A stretch of DNA of 36,788 nucleotides from Pseudomonadota bacterium (GTDB lineage Bacteria; Pseudomonadota; Gammaproteobacteria; Steroidobacterales; Steroidobacteraceae), in NCBI GenBank assembly GCA_025357635.1, contig JANXOV010000101.1, forward strand, positions 1-36,788, given 5' to 3'. The notes under the pieces were generated by a model. It worked only from the letters and a program-made list of their open reading frames with translations, was not told where the DNA came from and searched no databases. Made by a program: the position numbers and the translations under genes. How positions within the stretch are numbered: the first letter of the stretch is position 1; the number at the start of each line of letters is the position of its first letter. Below are positions 17,359 through 25,196 of this stretch, piece by piece.

Positions 17359-17367
17359 GAGCCGGCA

Positions 17368-18810
17368 TCACCCGTCCGGGTCCAGCCCGACATCCGCCGC
17401 CAGCGCGCGCCGTCGATCCTCCTTCAAATCCATCGATCGGCAGGCGAGCAGGTAAACCAGGGCAGACACCGGCAATCCCACCAGCATGGCCACATCGGCG
17501 CCACCCAATGCGCGCGCAACGGGGCCGCGATAGATCTGGGTACTGAAGAAGGGAATCATGGCGGCGAACCCGACCGCATAGGCGCTCAGCCCGCGCCAAT
17601 TCCACATGCCGTACATGCCGTGAGGATTAAAAATTTCACGCACCGAGTAATGTCCGCGCCGCACCCAGTAAAAGTCCACCAGGTTCACCGCGGTCCAGGG
17701 CGTGAACAGATACAAGAGCACAGCCAGCCACACTTCGAAGGCCTTGAAGAAATTCTCCGAGGCGAGCAGTGAAATACCGGTGGAGATCACCGCCAGCAGC
17801 AACAGGCTGGCCAGCCGCTTGCCTACCGTGAGCCGCACCTCGCCGAAGGAATTGACGACGCCGAGCAGGGTCAGCGATGCGCCATAATAGTTGAGGGAGG
17901 AAATGGTGATCAGGCCGAGCATGGAAGCAAACACGAGCGGTGCGCCCAGGCCTGCAATGGCGCCGTCCGCCGCCGACTGCATGGCGGCTGCCACGTTCAT
18001 CGCCGGATTCAGCGCGGCCGCCACCGTCCCCACCAGCATCATCCACGTGCCGCCGATGAAAGCGCCGAAGTAAGTCCACCAGAAAGTGGCGCGTACCGAC
18101 ACATCGCGCGGCAGGTAGCGCGAGTAATCGGAGACGTAGATGGACCAGCTGACCTGATACGAAGCCGCGGCGAACAGCCCCGCCATGAAGGGTACGCCGC
18201 GAAAGCCATTCCAGTCGAAGGCGTTGGCGGGCCAGGTCGGGTGAAAGCCGATGGCCGCCGTGAACAAGAACAGCATGCCGATCATGATGAAGGCGATCCA
18301 GCGCTGCGCCACGTGTATCAGGTCATAGCCCAGCACGGCGAGGCTGACGGCGATCACGTTGAACACCATGATGGAAAGGTAGGAGTTCGCCGGCACTGCG
18401 CGTATCAGCTGGTGAACGGCCTGCGCCGCCAGGACCTGATTGAAGGCGTTGTAGCCGACATAGGCAGCCAGCGCCACCAGCCACACCAGCAGTGCGCCCC
18501 GGTAGCCGAATTGCGGGCGCGATTGGATCATCTGCGGCAGGCCCAATTGCGGACCCTGCGCAGAGTGAAAGGCCATGAAGAAGGTGCCCAGCGCGCTGCC
18601 GAGCGTCACGGCGATGGCCGACCAGACCAGATTGCCGCCGAGCATGATGCCGACCACGCCCGCCGCCAGCGTGACCAGATGCGCATCGCCCGAGAACCAC
18701 ACCGGCCACAGATGCCAGACCTTGCCGTGGCGTTCGGCGAGCGGCACGTAGTCGATCGAGCGCTTCTCGATCAGCCGCTTGCGCCGAGCGGGATTGTCAG
18801 CGGCGCTCAT
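17368..18810 (-). CDS. NCS1-family nucleobase/hydantoin permease
   Basis: The 480-residue membrane protein belongs to the NCS1 (cytosine/purine/allantoin/hydantoin) permease family, with about 12 hydrophobic segments. Early signatures include FSGDAHLVTLAAGVVG and GGNLVWSAIAVTLGSALG. NCS1 proteins import nucleobases, allantoin, hydantoins or thiamine by proton or sodium symport at the inner membrane. It is the last gene of the five-gene minus operon starting at 25098, and its start overlaps the hydrolase stop by 14 bases. Its end converges on soxG. Import of a methylated cyclic amide feeding the sarcosine module is one possibility; the substrate is not determined. Confidence 0.88.
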   Translation of the reverse strand: MSAADNPARRKRLIEKRSIDYVPLAERHGKVWHLWPVWFSGDAHLVTLAAGVVGIMLGGNLVWSAIAVTLGSALGTFFMAFHSAQGPQLGLPQMIQSRPQFGYRGALLVWLVALAAYVGYNAFNQVLAAQAVHQLIRAVPANSYLSIMVFNVIAVSLAVLGYDLIHVAQRWIAFIMIGMLFLFTAAIGFHPTWPANAFDWNGFRGVPFMAGLFAAASYQVSWSIYVSDYSRYLPRDVSVRATFWWTYFGAFIGGTWMMLVGTVAAALNPAMNVAAAMQSAADGAIAGLGAPLVFASMLGLITISSLNYYGASLTLLGVVNSFGEVRLTVGKRLASLLLLAVISTGISLLASENFFKAFEVWLAVLLYLFTPWTAVNLVDFYWVRRGHYSVREIFNPHGMYGMWNWRGLSAYAVGFAAMIPFFSTQIYRGPVARALGGADVAMLVGLPVSALVYLLACRSMDLKEDRRRALAADVGLDPDG

Positions 18811-19723
18811 CGAGGAACTCGTTGATCGTGGCGGCGATGGCGGCGGGCTCTTCCCAGAAGGGGTTATGTCCCAAGCCGTCGAATATCTTCACCTGCGCCG
18901 CAGGCAGCGCCTCGCGCAGCGATTGGCGCGCATCCTCCAGCATGATGGGATCCTCACTGCCCCAGATCAGCAGCGCCGGCGCCTTGAGTTTCGGCAGCGA
19001 CAGCTGCAGATCGCCAAGGGGCAGTCCTTGATCGGCAACCGCCAGCCACACGCGCAGCGGTATCGCCGCCGAGTCCTTGCGCTGCCGCCGGATGAATTCT
19101 TCATTCACCGGTTTGGGCGAGGCCCACCAGGCGATCATGAAGGGCGAGTCGGGGTCTATCGGGTCTTTCAGCTTGCGGATCTCGGACACGAAGTCGAAGG
19201 CGGGCGGCTTCGGCGCGACGCCCTTTCGCGGCCCGCCGGTGGAGGCAATCAGCACCACGCGGTCGACGCGCTCCGGCCAATTCTCGGCCAAGGTCTGTGT
19301 GATGATGCTGCCCAACGAGTGACCGATGATATGAGCACGTTGGATTTTAAGTGCGTCGAGCAGCAGCTTGATGTCGTAGGCAAAATCCAGCCGTGTGTAA
19401 CAGCACTCCGGCTTGCCCGACTGACCGTGACCGCGGATGTCGACGAGAATCAAACGATCGCGCTTGGACAGAAAGGGCAGCAGCGGCACCCAATCGCGCG
19501 CATTGTCAGTGTAACCGTGGATCAGCACCACCGGCGTGCCGTGCGGGTCACCCGTGTCGATGTAGGCGAGCGACTGCCCGTTGGGCAACCGCAGAGATTT
19601 TTTCATCGCGTCGAACTGATCCAGATCGATCAACAGCGGCGGAGCCGCCGGTGGTGCGGCCGCCGGCGCTGCGGCCGCGCTCATCAGACAAAGCAAACCC
19701 AGTGCTGCAAACCGAACGCTCAT
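18797..19723 (-). CDS. exported alpha/beta hydrolase
   Basis: The 308-residue hydrolase starts at ATG 19723 (AAGGA about 8 bases upstream) with a signal peptide rich in Ala and Leu, followed by an Ala/Pro linker. The alpha/beta-hydrolase core carries the oxyanion HGYTDN, the nucleophile elbow GHSLGS (Ser136), Asp258 in GSEDPIM and His286 in GLGHNPFW: a complete triad. It probably cleaves an ester or related bond in the periplasm. A GTG at 19759 would extend the protein but hides the signal. It is translationally coupled to the permease gene, and 10 bases separate it from the MFS stop upstream. The substrate is unknown. Confidence 0.87.
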   Translation of the reverse strand: MSVRFAALGLLCLMSAAAAPAAAPPAAPPLLIDLDQFDAMKKSLRLPNGQSLAYIDTGDPHGTPVVLIHGYTDNARDWVPLLPFLSKRDRLILVDIRGHGQSGKPECCYTRLDFAYDIKLLLDALKIQRAHIIGHSLGSIITQTLAENWPERVDRVVLIASTGGPRKGVAPKPPAFDFVSEIRKLKDPIDPDSPFMIAWWASPKPVNEEFIRRQRKDSAAIPLRVWLAVADQGLPLGDLQLSLPKLKAPALLIWGSEDPIMLEDARQSLREALPAAQVKIFDGLGHNPFWEEPAAIAATINEFLDERR

Positions 19724-19733
19724 GCCGTGATCC

Positions 19734-21050
19734 TTAATTGTTCTGTGCCGGAGTTTCACGTATCGGCCGCTCGGTGTCGATGCCCAGCCAGGTCAGTGCA
19801 CTGACGAGGGCGAGTACGGCGCCGATCCAAAATGCCGCATTCCAGGCGCCCTGTCCGGACAGGTAAGCGACGATGGGGATGCCGATGATGCCGCCCAGGT
19901 TGCCGCCGGTGTTCATGACGCCACCCACGGTCATGGTGTCGCCGCGACCCACGGTCATCGCACTCGCCCAGTAGGATCCTTCCGTCAATTCCACCAGTCC
20001 GTAACTCAGCGCAAGCGCAAATACGGCCAGATACGCGTTGTCCGCACCGACGCCCACCAGCAGCATGATGCCTGCTGCCGGCATCGCGCACAAAGGAATA
20101 AGCCGGTAGCCCCAGCGCGCGCCATAGCGCTGGCAAAAGCGGCCGGCGAGCAGCCCGCCAAGTCCGGCACCCAATGCCGCTGCCAGCGGCGGCACGCTGG
20201 CCAGCCAGCCGCTCTCCAGGACGGAAAACTTGCGCACTTGCACCAGGTACAAGAACACCCAGTTGGCGAGCAGGTAGAAGGCGTAGTTCATGCACAGGTA
20301 GGAAAAAGCGAGCAGCATCACGTTGCGGTTGGTGAACAGGTCCTTGAGCCGATTCGGTGTCACCACCGAGGCTCGAAGTTCATCGCTGCGGTCGCCGATC
20401 TCGGCCAGTTCCGCGGCGGATACGGCGCGGTGCTCGCGCGGGGAATTGCGTCCATACCAGGCCCACAATCCGATGACGCCCAGCGCCGGCAAGGTGGTGT
20501 AGAACACGGCGCGTTGCCAGCCCATCGACTGCATCATGGAGGCAATAAGCGGCGCCGTCATGGCCGCCCCGAGCTGCAAGCCCATCGACTGCAGACCCTG
20601 CACCAACGCCCAGTGCCGGACAGGGAACCAACTTTCGAAGACGCCGGCCGAGACAGGGAAAATGGCGCCTTGCGCAATCCCCAGCAGCAGTTGCGCACTG
20701 AGCAGCGCCACGAACAAGCCCTGTCCGCCGAAGAAATACGGCGCCATCGAGGTGGTCATCATGGCCGCAAAGGCCAGCAGACCGATGATGACGAAAGTCC
20801 GGCGTGCGCCCAGGCGCTGACCGAACATGCCGCCCGGAATTTGAAACAGCGCGTAGCCCAGAACGAAGGCCTGCTGCAACCAGCCGATCTGTAGCTGCGT
20901 CAAATGCAGCTCCGGCATGATGCGCTCGGCGGCGATGGTGATGCTCTTTTGCTGAAAGTAGGCCAGCAGGCCGAATGCGAACAGGAAACCGAAAATCCGC
21001 CAGCGGATCCGGATGAACGCGGGCAGGGCGCCGGCTGGCATCGGGATCAT
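19734..21050 (-). CDS. ACS-type MFS anion/sugar-acid transporter
   Basis: The 438-residue protein has 12 hydrophobic segments and the anion:cation symporter (ACS) look of MFS: an early FGLLAYFQQKSITIA helix, then LGYALFQIPGGMFGQRLGARR as motif A, and a late GGVMNTGGNLGGIIGIPIVAYLSG helix. ACS transporters such as those for glucarate or hexuronates import organic anions with protons. The start at ATG 21050 overlaps the sulfotransferase stop in ATGA. This shorter reading is chosen over a 528-residue extension, whose extra N-terminus runs out of frame over the sulfotransferase. It sits mid-operon. The enolase-superfamily gene further along suggests a sugar-acid-like ligand, as inference. Confidence 0.85.
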   Translation of the reverse strand: MIPMPAGALPAFIRIRWRIFGFLFAFGLLAYFQQKSITIAAERIMPELHLTQLQIGWLQQAFVLGYALFQIPGGMFGQRLGARRTFVIIGLLAFAAMMTTSMAPYFFGGQGLFVALLSAQLLLGIAQGAIFPVSAGVFESWFPVRHWALVQGLQSMGLQLGAAMTAPLIASMMQSMGWQRAVFYTTLPALGVIGLWAWYGRNSPREHRAVSAAELAEIGDRSDELRASVVTPNRLKDLFTNRNVMLLAFSYLCMNYAFYLLANWVFLYLVQVRKFSVLESGWLASVPPLAAALGAGLGGLLAGRFCQRYGARWGYRLIPLCAMPAAGIMLLVGVGADNAYLAVFALALSYGLVELTEGSYWASAMTVGRGDTMTVGGVMNTGGNLGGIIGIPIVAYLSGQGAWNAAFWIGAVLALVSALTWLGIDTERPIRETPAQNN

Positions 21051-23050
21051 GCGCTGACGAGCGGACCCAATGCGTGTTTCAACGGCTCGAGCCAGGGCTC
21101 GAAGTTGCGCCACTGGTCCAGACCTTCCTTGAAGATCGGCCGGCGGACTTGCTCGGAACTGGCGGTGCGAACACTGCGCTCGGTTTTGTGGTACTCCAGA
21201 CACGCAGGCTCGAATTCCAAACCGCAAAACTGCAACAGGCGGCGCACGTTGCCTTCCAGATCCTCCACCACGTCCTCGTGCTGGATGCGCAGAATCTTCC
21301 CCGGCAGAACCTTTTCCCAATGCGACATCAATTCGACGTAGCTGCGGTAGTAGCGTGCGATGTCCTCGATGCGGTAGGTGAACTCCTGCCCCGTGGCGAA
21401 CAGTTGCTTGAAGTTGCTGAAGCAGCAGGCCATGGGCTCGCGGCGCGCGTCGATGAACTTGGCGTTCGGCAGCATCAGGTGAATCAATCCAAGATTGCGG
21501 AAATTGTTCGGCATCTTGTCGATGAAAAATGCCTTGCCCGTGCGGTAGATCTGCGTATCGCGGATGTACTTTTCGCCGAGCTGGGTGAAACGCTCATCCT
21601 TCATCTGTGCCAGTACGCGCGGGTAGCGCTGCCGATCCGGATTCTCGACCGTCGATTCGCGACCCTGCAGTTCCTGCACGATGCGTGGAATGTCCGCCAG
21701 CTCCATCGTGCCTTCCACCTGGGAATGCGATGCCAGGATCTGCTCCAGGAGCGTGGATCCAGAGCGCGGCAGACCAATGATAAAAATTGGGTCCGGGGCG
21801 GGGAAGCCTGCGCCGCGGTGCTGCGCCATGAATTGCGCCGTGCAGACCTCCGCCTGCAGCCGTGCATTGCTTTCGATGGATTCGGGCCGATAGCGGCTTT
21901 CGGATTTCTTCAATGCGTTACCGCGGTCGTAGTACACGAAGGATTCCGCGAATTCGTTGCGGTCCTCCAGCGCTTTGCCCAGCGCAAAGCACAAGTGGTA
22001 GCGGTCCGCCAGTTCGGTCGCTGGCGTTGCCTCCTCCTGGCGCATCCGGGCGACTTCCTCATCCGTGAATCGGTAGGTCTTGAGGTTGGCCAGACTCCAA
22101 TAGGCGTCGCCAAAATTGGGCCGCGCCGCTGCGGCGCGTCGATACGACTCGATCGCCTCCGGCGTACGGCCCAGCGTCTTGAACGTATGGGCGATCGACA
22201 AATGCAGATCCGGAGCGCGCGGCGCTCCCTGCAGCAGATCCTGATACAGCGTCAACGCCTTCTCATGATCACCCATGCCGACGACGGCGGTGGCATACGT
22301 GGTGCGGTAGGCTCTATTGGCAGAGTCCGTCCTGATCAGCGTGTCGAGTTCCTCGAGCGCCTCACGATGGCGGTGCCGGCGCAGCAATGTGCGGGCATAG
22401 TCATAGCGGGCGGCGTGATAGTCGGGCGCCATCTTGAGCACCGCGGCGAGCAGTATTTCCGCATCGTCGAGTACGTCGTGTTCCATGCCGATCCGCGCCA
22501 GCAGCCGCATGGCTTCTACGTGATCGCCATGCTGAATCAGGAAGCTGCGGATCAACTGTTCGGCCGGCGCCAGTTCATCGTCGGCGAACAGCCCCGTGGC
22601 GGTAACCACTTCGGGCGGCAGATTCGCCAGCGCGGCCACATGACCCGCCGCCATATCCGAGTCCTGCTGCCGTCCGGTCATGCGGAACAGCACCTGAAGC
22701 TTGCTCCAGCTGGCTGGCAACGCGGGATTGATGTTGACGGCTTTGAGGTAGGCCTGGATGGCGCTCGGCGCGTCCTTGCGCGCCAGCTGGCAATGGCCGC
22801 GCTCCTGATACAGGCGGCTGTAGCCTGGGTGCCTGCTTTCGAGCATGTCCAACGTGCCCAACGCATCCTCGATTCTGCCCAGATAGCGTTGGTTCACCGC
22901 GATCATGTACAGCACGTCTCGATTTTCAGGAACGCTCTCGGCCAGAAGTTGAGTGGCTATGAGCGCTTCGCCGAATTTGCTCTGCGACATCAAGCCGCGG
23001 ATGCGGCCGATCTCCGCTTCTATGGGCACGGGTGGCGTTGGTGTCTGCAT
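21047..23050 (-). CDS. TPR-containing sulfotransferase, copy 1
   Basis: The 667-residue protein joins two parts. Residues about 10-330 are tetratricopeptide repeats (helix pairs with W/Y-x-x-L and A-x-x-x-P patterns). About 420-645 form a sulfotransferase domain of the tyrosylprotein-sulfotransferase-like type. The phosphosulfate loop is IFIIGLPRSGSTLLEQIL (PRSGST at 428-433) and a conserved GTMELADI follows with Glu450 as the likely base; an Arg/Ser-containing 3'-phosphate region lies near YYRSYVELMSHW. No signal peptide or membrane segment is seen. It is predicted to move sulfate from PAPS to an unknown acceptor. It starts with a 1-base TGATG overlap with copy 2 and ends with an ATGA overlap into the MFS gene. 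Confidence 0.9.
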   Translation of the reverse strand: MQTPTPPVPIEAEIGRIRGLMSQSKFGEALIATQLLAESVPENRDVLYMIAVNQRYLGRIEDALGTLDMLESRHPGYSRLYQERGHCQLARKDAPSAIQAYLKAVNINPALPASWSKLQVLFRMTGRQQDSDMAAGHVAALANLPPEVVTATGLFADDELAPAEQLIRSFLIQHGDHVEAMRLLARIGMEHDVLDDAEILLAAVLKMAPDYHAARYDYARTLLRRHRHREALEELDTLIRTDSANRAYRTTYATAVVGMGDHEKALTLYQDLLQGAPRAPDLHLSIAHTFKTLGRTPEAIESYRRAAAARPNFGDAYWSLANLKTYRFTDEEVARMRQEEATPATELADRYHLCFALGKALEDRNEFAESFVYYDRGNALKKSESRYRPESIESNARLQAEVCTAQFMAQHRGAGFPAPDPIFIIGLPRSGSTLLEQILASHSQVEGTMELADIPRIVQELQGRESTVENPDRQRYPRVLAQMKDERFTQLGEKYIRDTQIYRTGKAFFIDKMPNNFRNLGLIHLMLPNAKFIDARREPMACCFSNFKQLFATGQEFTYRIEDIARYYRSYVELMSHWEKVLPGKILRIQHEDVVEDLEGNVRRLLQFCGLEFEPACLEYHKTERSVRTASSEQVRRPIFKEGLDQWRNFEPWLEPLKHALGPLVSA
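21081..21560 (-). repeat. direct repeat, left copy (sulfotransferase domain)
   Basis: This segment encodes the sulfotransferase domain of copy 1 and aligns without net gap to 23081-23560, exactly 2,000 bases to the right. Runs such as gccagggctc and aaattgttcggcatcttgtc are identical at +2000. It reflects tandem gene duplication and is a plausible site for homologous recombination. Confidence 0.8.
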
Positions 23051-25098
23051 CAGTGGAACTCGGACCCGAGGGCTTCCTTCAGCGGCCCGAGCCAGGGCTC
23101 GAAATTCCGCCACTGATCCAACCCTTCCTTGAAGATGGGCTGGCGCACCTGTTCGGAGCTTGCGGTGCGGATGCTGCGTTCCGTCATATGGAATTCCACA
23201 CAGCTGTGTTCGAAGTCCAGTCCGCAGAAGTCAAGGATCCTGCGCACGCTCGCTTCGAGGTCATCGACCACCTCCTCATGCTGCACGCGCAGCACCTTGC
23301 CTGGCAGCACACTGTCCCAGTGGTGCATCAGCTCCACATAGCTGCGGTAGTAACGCGCGATTTCCTCGAGGCTATAGGTGAACTCCTGTCCCGAGGCAAA
23401 CAGTTGCTTGAAATTGCTGAAGCAGCAGGCCATCGGCTCGCGCCTTGCGTCGATGATTTTCGCATTGGGCAGGATGAGGTGGATCAATCCGATATGCCGA
23501 AAATTGTTCGGCATCTTGTCGATGAAAAAGGGCCGTCCGCTCCGATAGGCCCTTGTGTCCTTGATGTACTGCTCGCCGAAGCGGCGAAGTTGCTCGTTCG
23601 TCAGGTCCGCAAGGGTCGACGGATAGCGAGAAACCACACCGTGCATCTCACGACCCGCCAGCTCCAGGACGATGCGCTGGATGTCCGCCAGTTCGGCCGT
23701 ACCCTCGACCTTGGAGTGCGAGGCGAGAATCTGCTCGAGCAAGGTAGACCCTGCGCGGGGCAGGCCGACGATGAAGATGGGGTCAGGGTCCGGACAGCCG
23801 CCGGCCTGAAGCCGAGCGAACAGTTCCGGCGTGCAGACGCGCTGTTGTTCCCGTGCGTTTGACTCGATGCTGTCCAGGCGGAACCCGCTCTCCGACTTCT
23901 TAAGCGAGTTGCCACGGGCGTAGTACTGAAATGATTCGTCGTACTGGGCCATGTCCTCGAGGCTCTTGCCGAGCGCGAAACACAGGTGATAACGGTCCGC
24001 AAGCTGTGTTGTTTCAGCCGCTTCCAGCGTACGCATGGCGTCAATGTGAGACTGCTCGAACCGGTAGGTCTTGAGGTTGGCCAGGCTCCAGTATGCGTCG
24101 CCGAAGTCGGGGCGTAGGGCCGCGGCGGCCCTGTAAGCCTCGATGGCTTCGCGCTGGCGGCCGAGCGTTTTGAGCGAGTGGGCGATTGAAATCTGCAGCA
24201 GCGCCTCATCGCGCAAAGGCCGGGGGCCGGGTTCTTGCGCCTGATGATCGGAGGTTGGAGGTGACAACTCCGACAGGATCTGCCGATAGATCGCCAGGGC
24301 CTGCTCATGATCCCCGAGGCCGACGAGGATGCTCGCCTGAGACATCCGGTAAGTACGGTTGGCGGGCTCGATCGGCAGCAGCTTCTCAATTTGCTCGCGC
24401 GCCCGGGCGTGCTTGTGCCGCCGCAGCAGCGCCTGCACATAGTCGAACCGCGCCGCGTGGTAGTCGGGAGCCAGGCGCAGCACGGCCTCGAGGAGCTGTT
24501 CGCCATCGTCGAGCACGTCGAGTTCCAGGCCGATGCGCGCGAGCAGCCGCATCGCCTCGACGTCGTCGCCGTGCTTGAGCAGGTACTGCCGGGCAATGAT
24601 CTCGGCTGGAATCAGGTCTCCATCGCAGAACAGACCGGTGGCGACCACGATCTGCGGGGCAAGCCTGGCAAGCGTGGCGACGTGCGCCGCCGCCATTTTT
24701 TCGTTCTCCGTCTGCCCGGTCATCCGGTGCAGTATCTCCAGCTTGGCCCAGCTTGCCGGAAGCGCCGCATTGAGATTGACGGCGCGGATAAATGCGTCGA
24801 TTGCACGGCCCGCATCACGCAGCAGGACGTAACAATGGCCGCGCTCCTGATACAGACGGCTGAATCCCGGATGGAAGGCCTCGAGGCGATCGAGCGTTTC
24901 GAGCGCTTCGGGGACTCGCTGCAGATACCTCTGGCAGGCAGCTGCCATGTAAAGCGCGTCCCGGTTGTGCGGATACTGCGCGACGATGCGGTTCGCCGCC
25001 TCGAGCGCAGCGCCGAACTGGCCCTGCTCCATCTGGCCACGAATTCTGCCGATCTCAAGTTCAACCGCTGACGGCTCGGGGCGGAGGGTAGATTCCAT
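23050..25098 (-). CDS. TPR-containing sulfotransferase, copy 2
   Basis: The 682-residue paralogue has the same layout as copy 1: TPR repeats over about residues 10-340 and a sulfotransferase domain with PRAGST at 447-452 (Ala replaces Ser in the loop) and EGTAELADI. Compared with copy 1 it carries about 17 extra residues near residue 280-300, rich in Pro, Ser and Gln. The start at ATG 25098 matches the copy 1 N-terminus; a longer ORF reading up to 25878 only overlaps the receptor gene out of frame. No good Shine-Dalgarno is seen; GGAC repeats lie between the terminator T-tract and the start. First gene of the five-gene minus operon. The acceptor substrate is unknown. Confidence 0.9.
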   Translation of the reverse strand: MESTLRPEPSAVELEIGRIRGQMEQGQFGAALEAANRIVAQYPHNRDALYMAAACQRYLQRVPEALETLDRLEAFHPGFSRLYQERGHCYVLLRDAGRAIDAFIRAVNLNAALPASWAKLEILHRMTGQTENEKMAAAHVATLARLAPQIVVATGLFCDGDLIPAEIIARQYLLKHGDDVEAMRLLARIGLELDVLDDGEQLLEAVLRLAPDYHAARFDYVQALLRRHKHARAREQIEKLLPIEPANRTYRMSQASILVGLGDHEQALAIYRQILSELSPPTSDHQAQEPGPRPLRDEALLQISIAHSLKTLGRQREAIEAYRAAAALRPDFGDAYWSLANLKTYRFEQSHIDAMRTLEAAETTQLADRYHLCFALGKSLEDMAQYDESFQYYARGNSLKKSESGFRLDSIESNAREQQRVCTPELFARLQAGGCPDPDPIFIVGLPRAGSTLLEQILASHSKVEGTAELADIQRIVLELAGREMHGVVSRYPSTLADLTNEQLRRFGEQYIKDTRAYRSGRPFFIDKMPNNFRHIGLIHLILPNAKIIDARREPMACCFSNFKQLFASGQEFTYSLEEIARYYRSYVELMHHWDSVLPGKVLRVQHEEVVDDLEASVRRILDFCGLDFEHSCVEFHMTERSIRTASSEQVRQPIFKEGLDQWRNFEPWLGPLKEALGSEFH
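23081..23560 (-). repeat. direct repeat, right copy (sulfotransferase domain)
   Basis: This is the partner of 21081-21560 with constant 2,000-base offset. It encodes the sulfotransferase domain of copy 2 and is clearly diverged at many third-codon positions, so the duplication is not recent. Confidence 0.8.
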
Positions 25099-25114
25099 GG
25101 TCGAGTCCGAGTCC

Positions 25115-25141
25115 AAAAAAAGGCGGGCATCGCTGCCCGCC
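25115..25141 (-). terminator. strong intrinsic terminator after TonB-dependent receptor
   Basis: On the minus strand, GGCGGGC (25141-25135), a 6-base loop and GCCCGCC (25128-25122) form a perfect 7-bp GC stem followed by seven T (25121-25115). It follows the receptor stop at 25197 and lies 16 bases before the sulfotransferase ATG at 25098, leaving almost no room for a separate downstream promoter. Confidence 0.9.
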
Positions 25142-25156
25142 TTGGAGTCTACATGA

Positions 25157-25183
25157 GCCGACCGCCGCTGCACGGCGGCCGAC
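25157..25183 (-). promoter_or_regulatory. second hairpin between receptor and terminator
   Basis: Eleven-base arms (25157-25167 and 25173-25183) with a 5-base loop pair on the minus-strand RNA with two G-U wobbles; on the plus-strand RNA these would be A-C mismatches, so the structure favours the minus transcript. It lies between the receptor stop and the intrinsic terminator and may stabilise the 3' end of the receptor mRNA. Confidence 0.5.
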
Positions 25184-25196
25184 TGACGCTGCTCGA

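Noticed and set aside
17359-17367. Bidirectional terminator between soxG and the NCS1 permease
   Set aside because: Only 9 bases separate the stops and no stem-loop or T-tract is visible there.
21051-21320. N-terminal extension of the ACS-type MFS protein to 528 residues
   Set aside because: The extension is Arg/Gly/Pro-rich, overlaps the sulfotransferase gene, and ATG 21050 sits in an ATGA overlap with its stop.
21074-23116. 680-codon plus-strand open frame spanning sulfotransferase copy 1
   Set aside because: It mirrors the sense gene on the opposite strand; the composition is Arg/Gln/His-rich and no family is recognisable.
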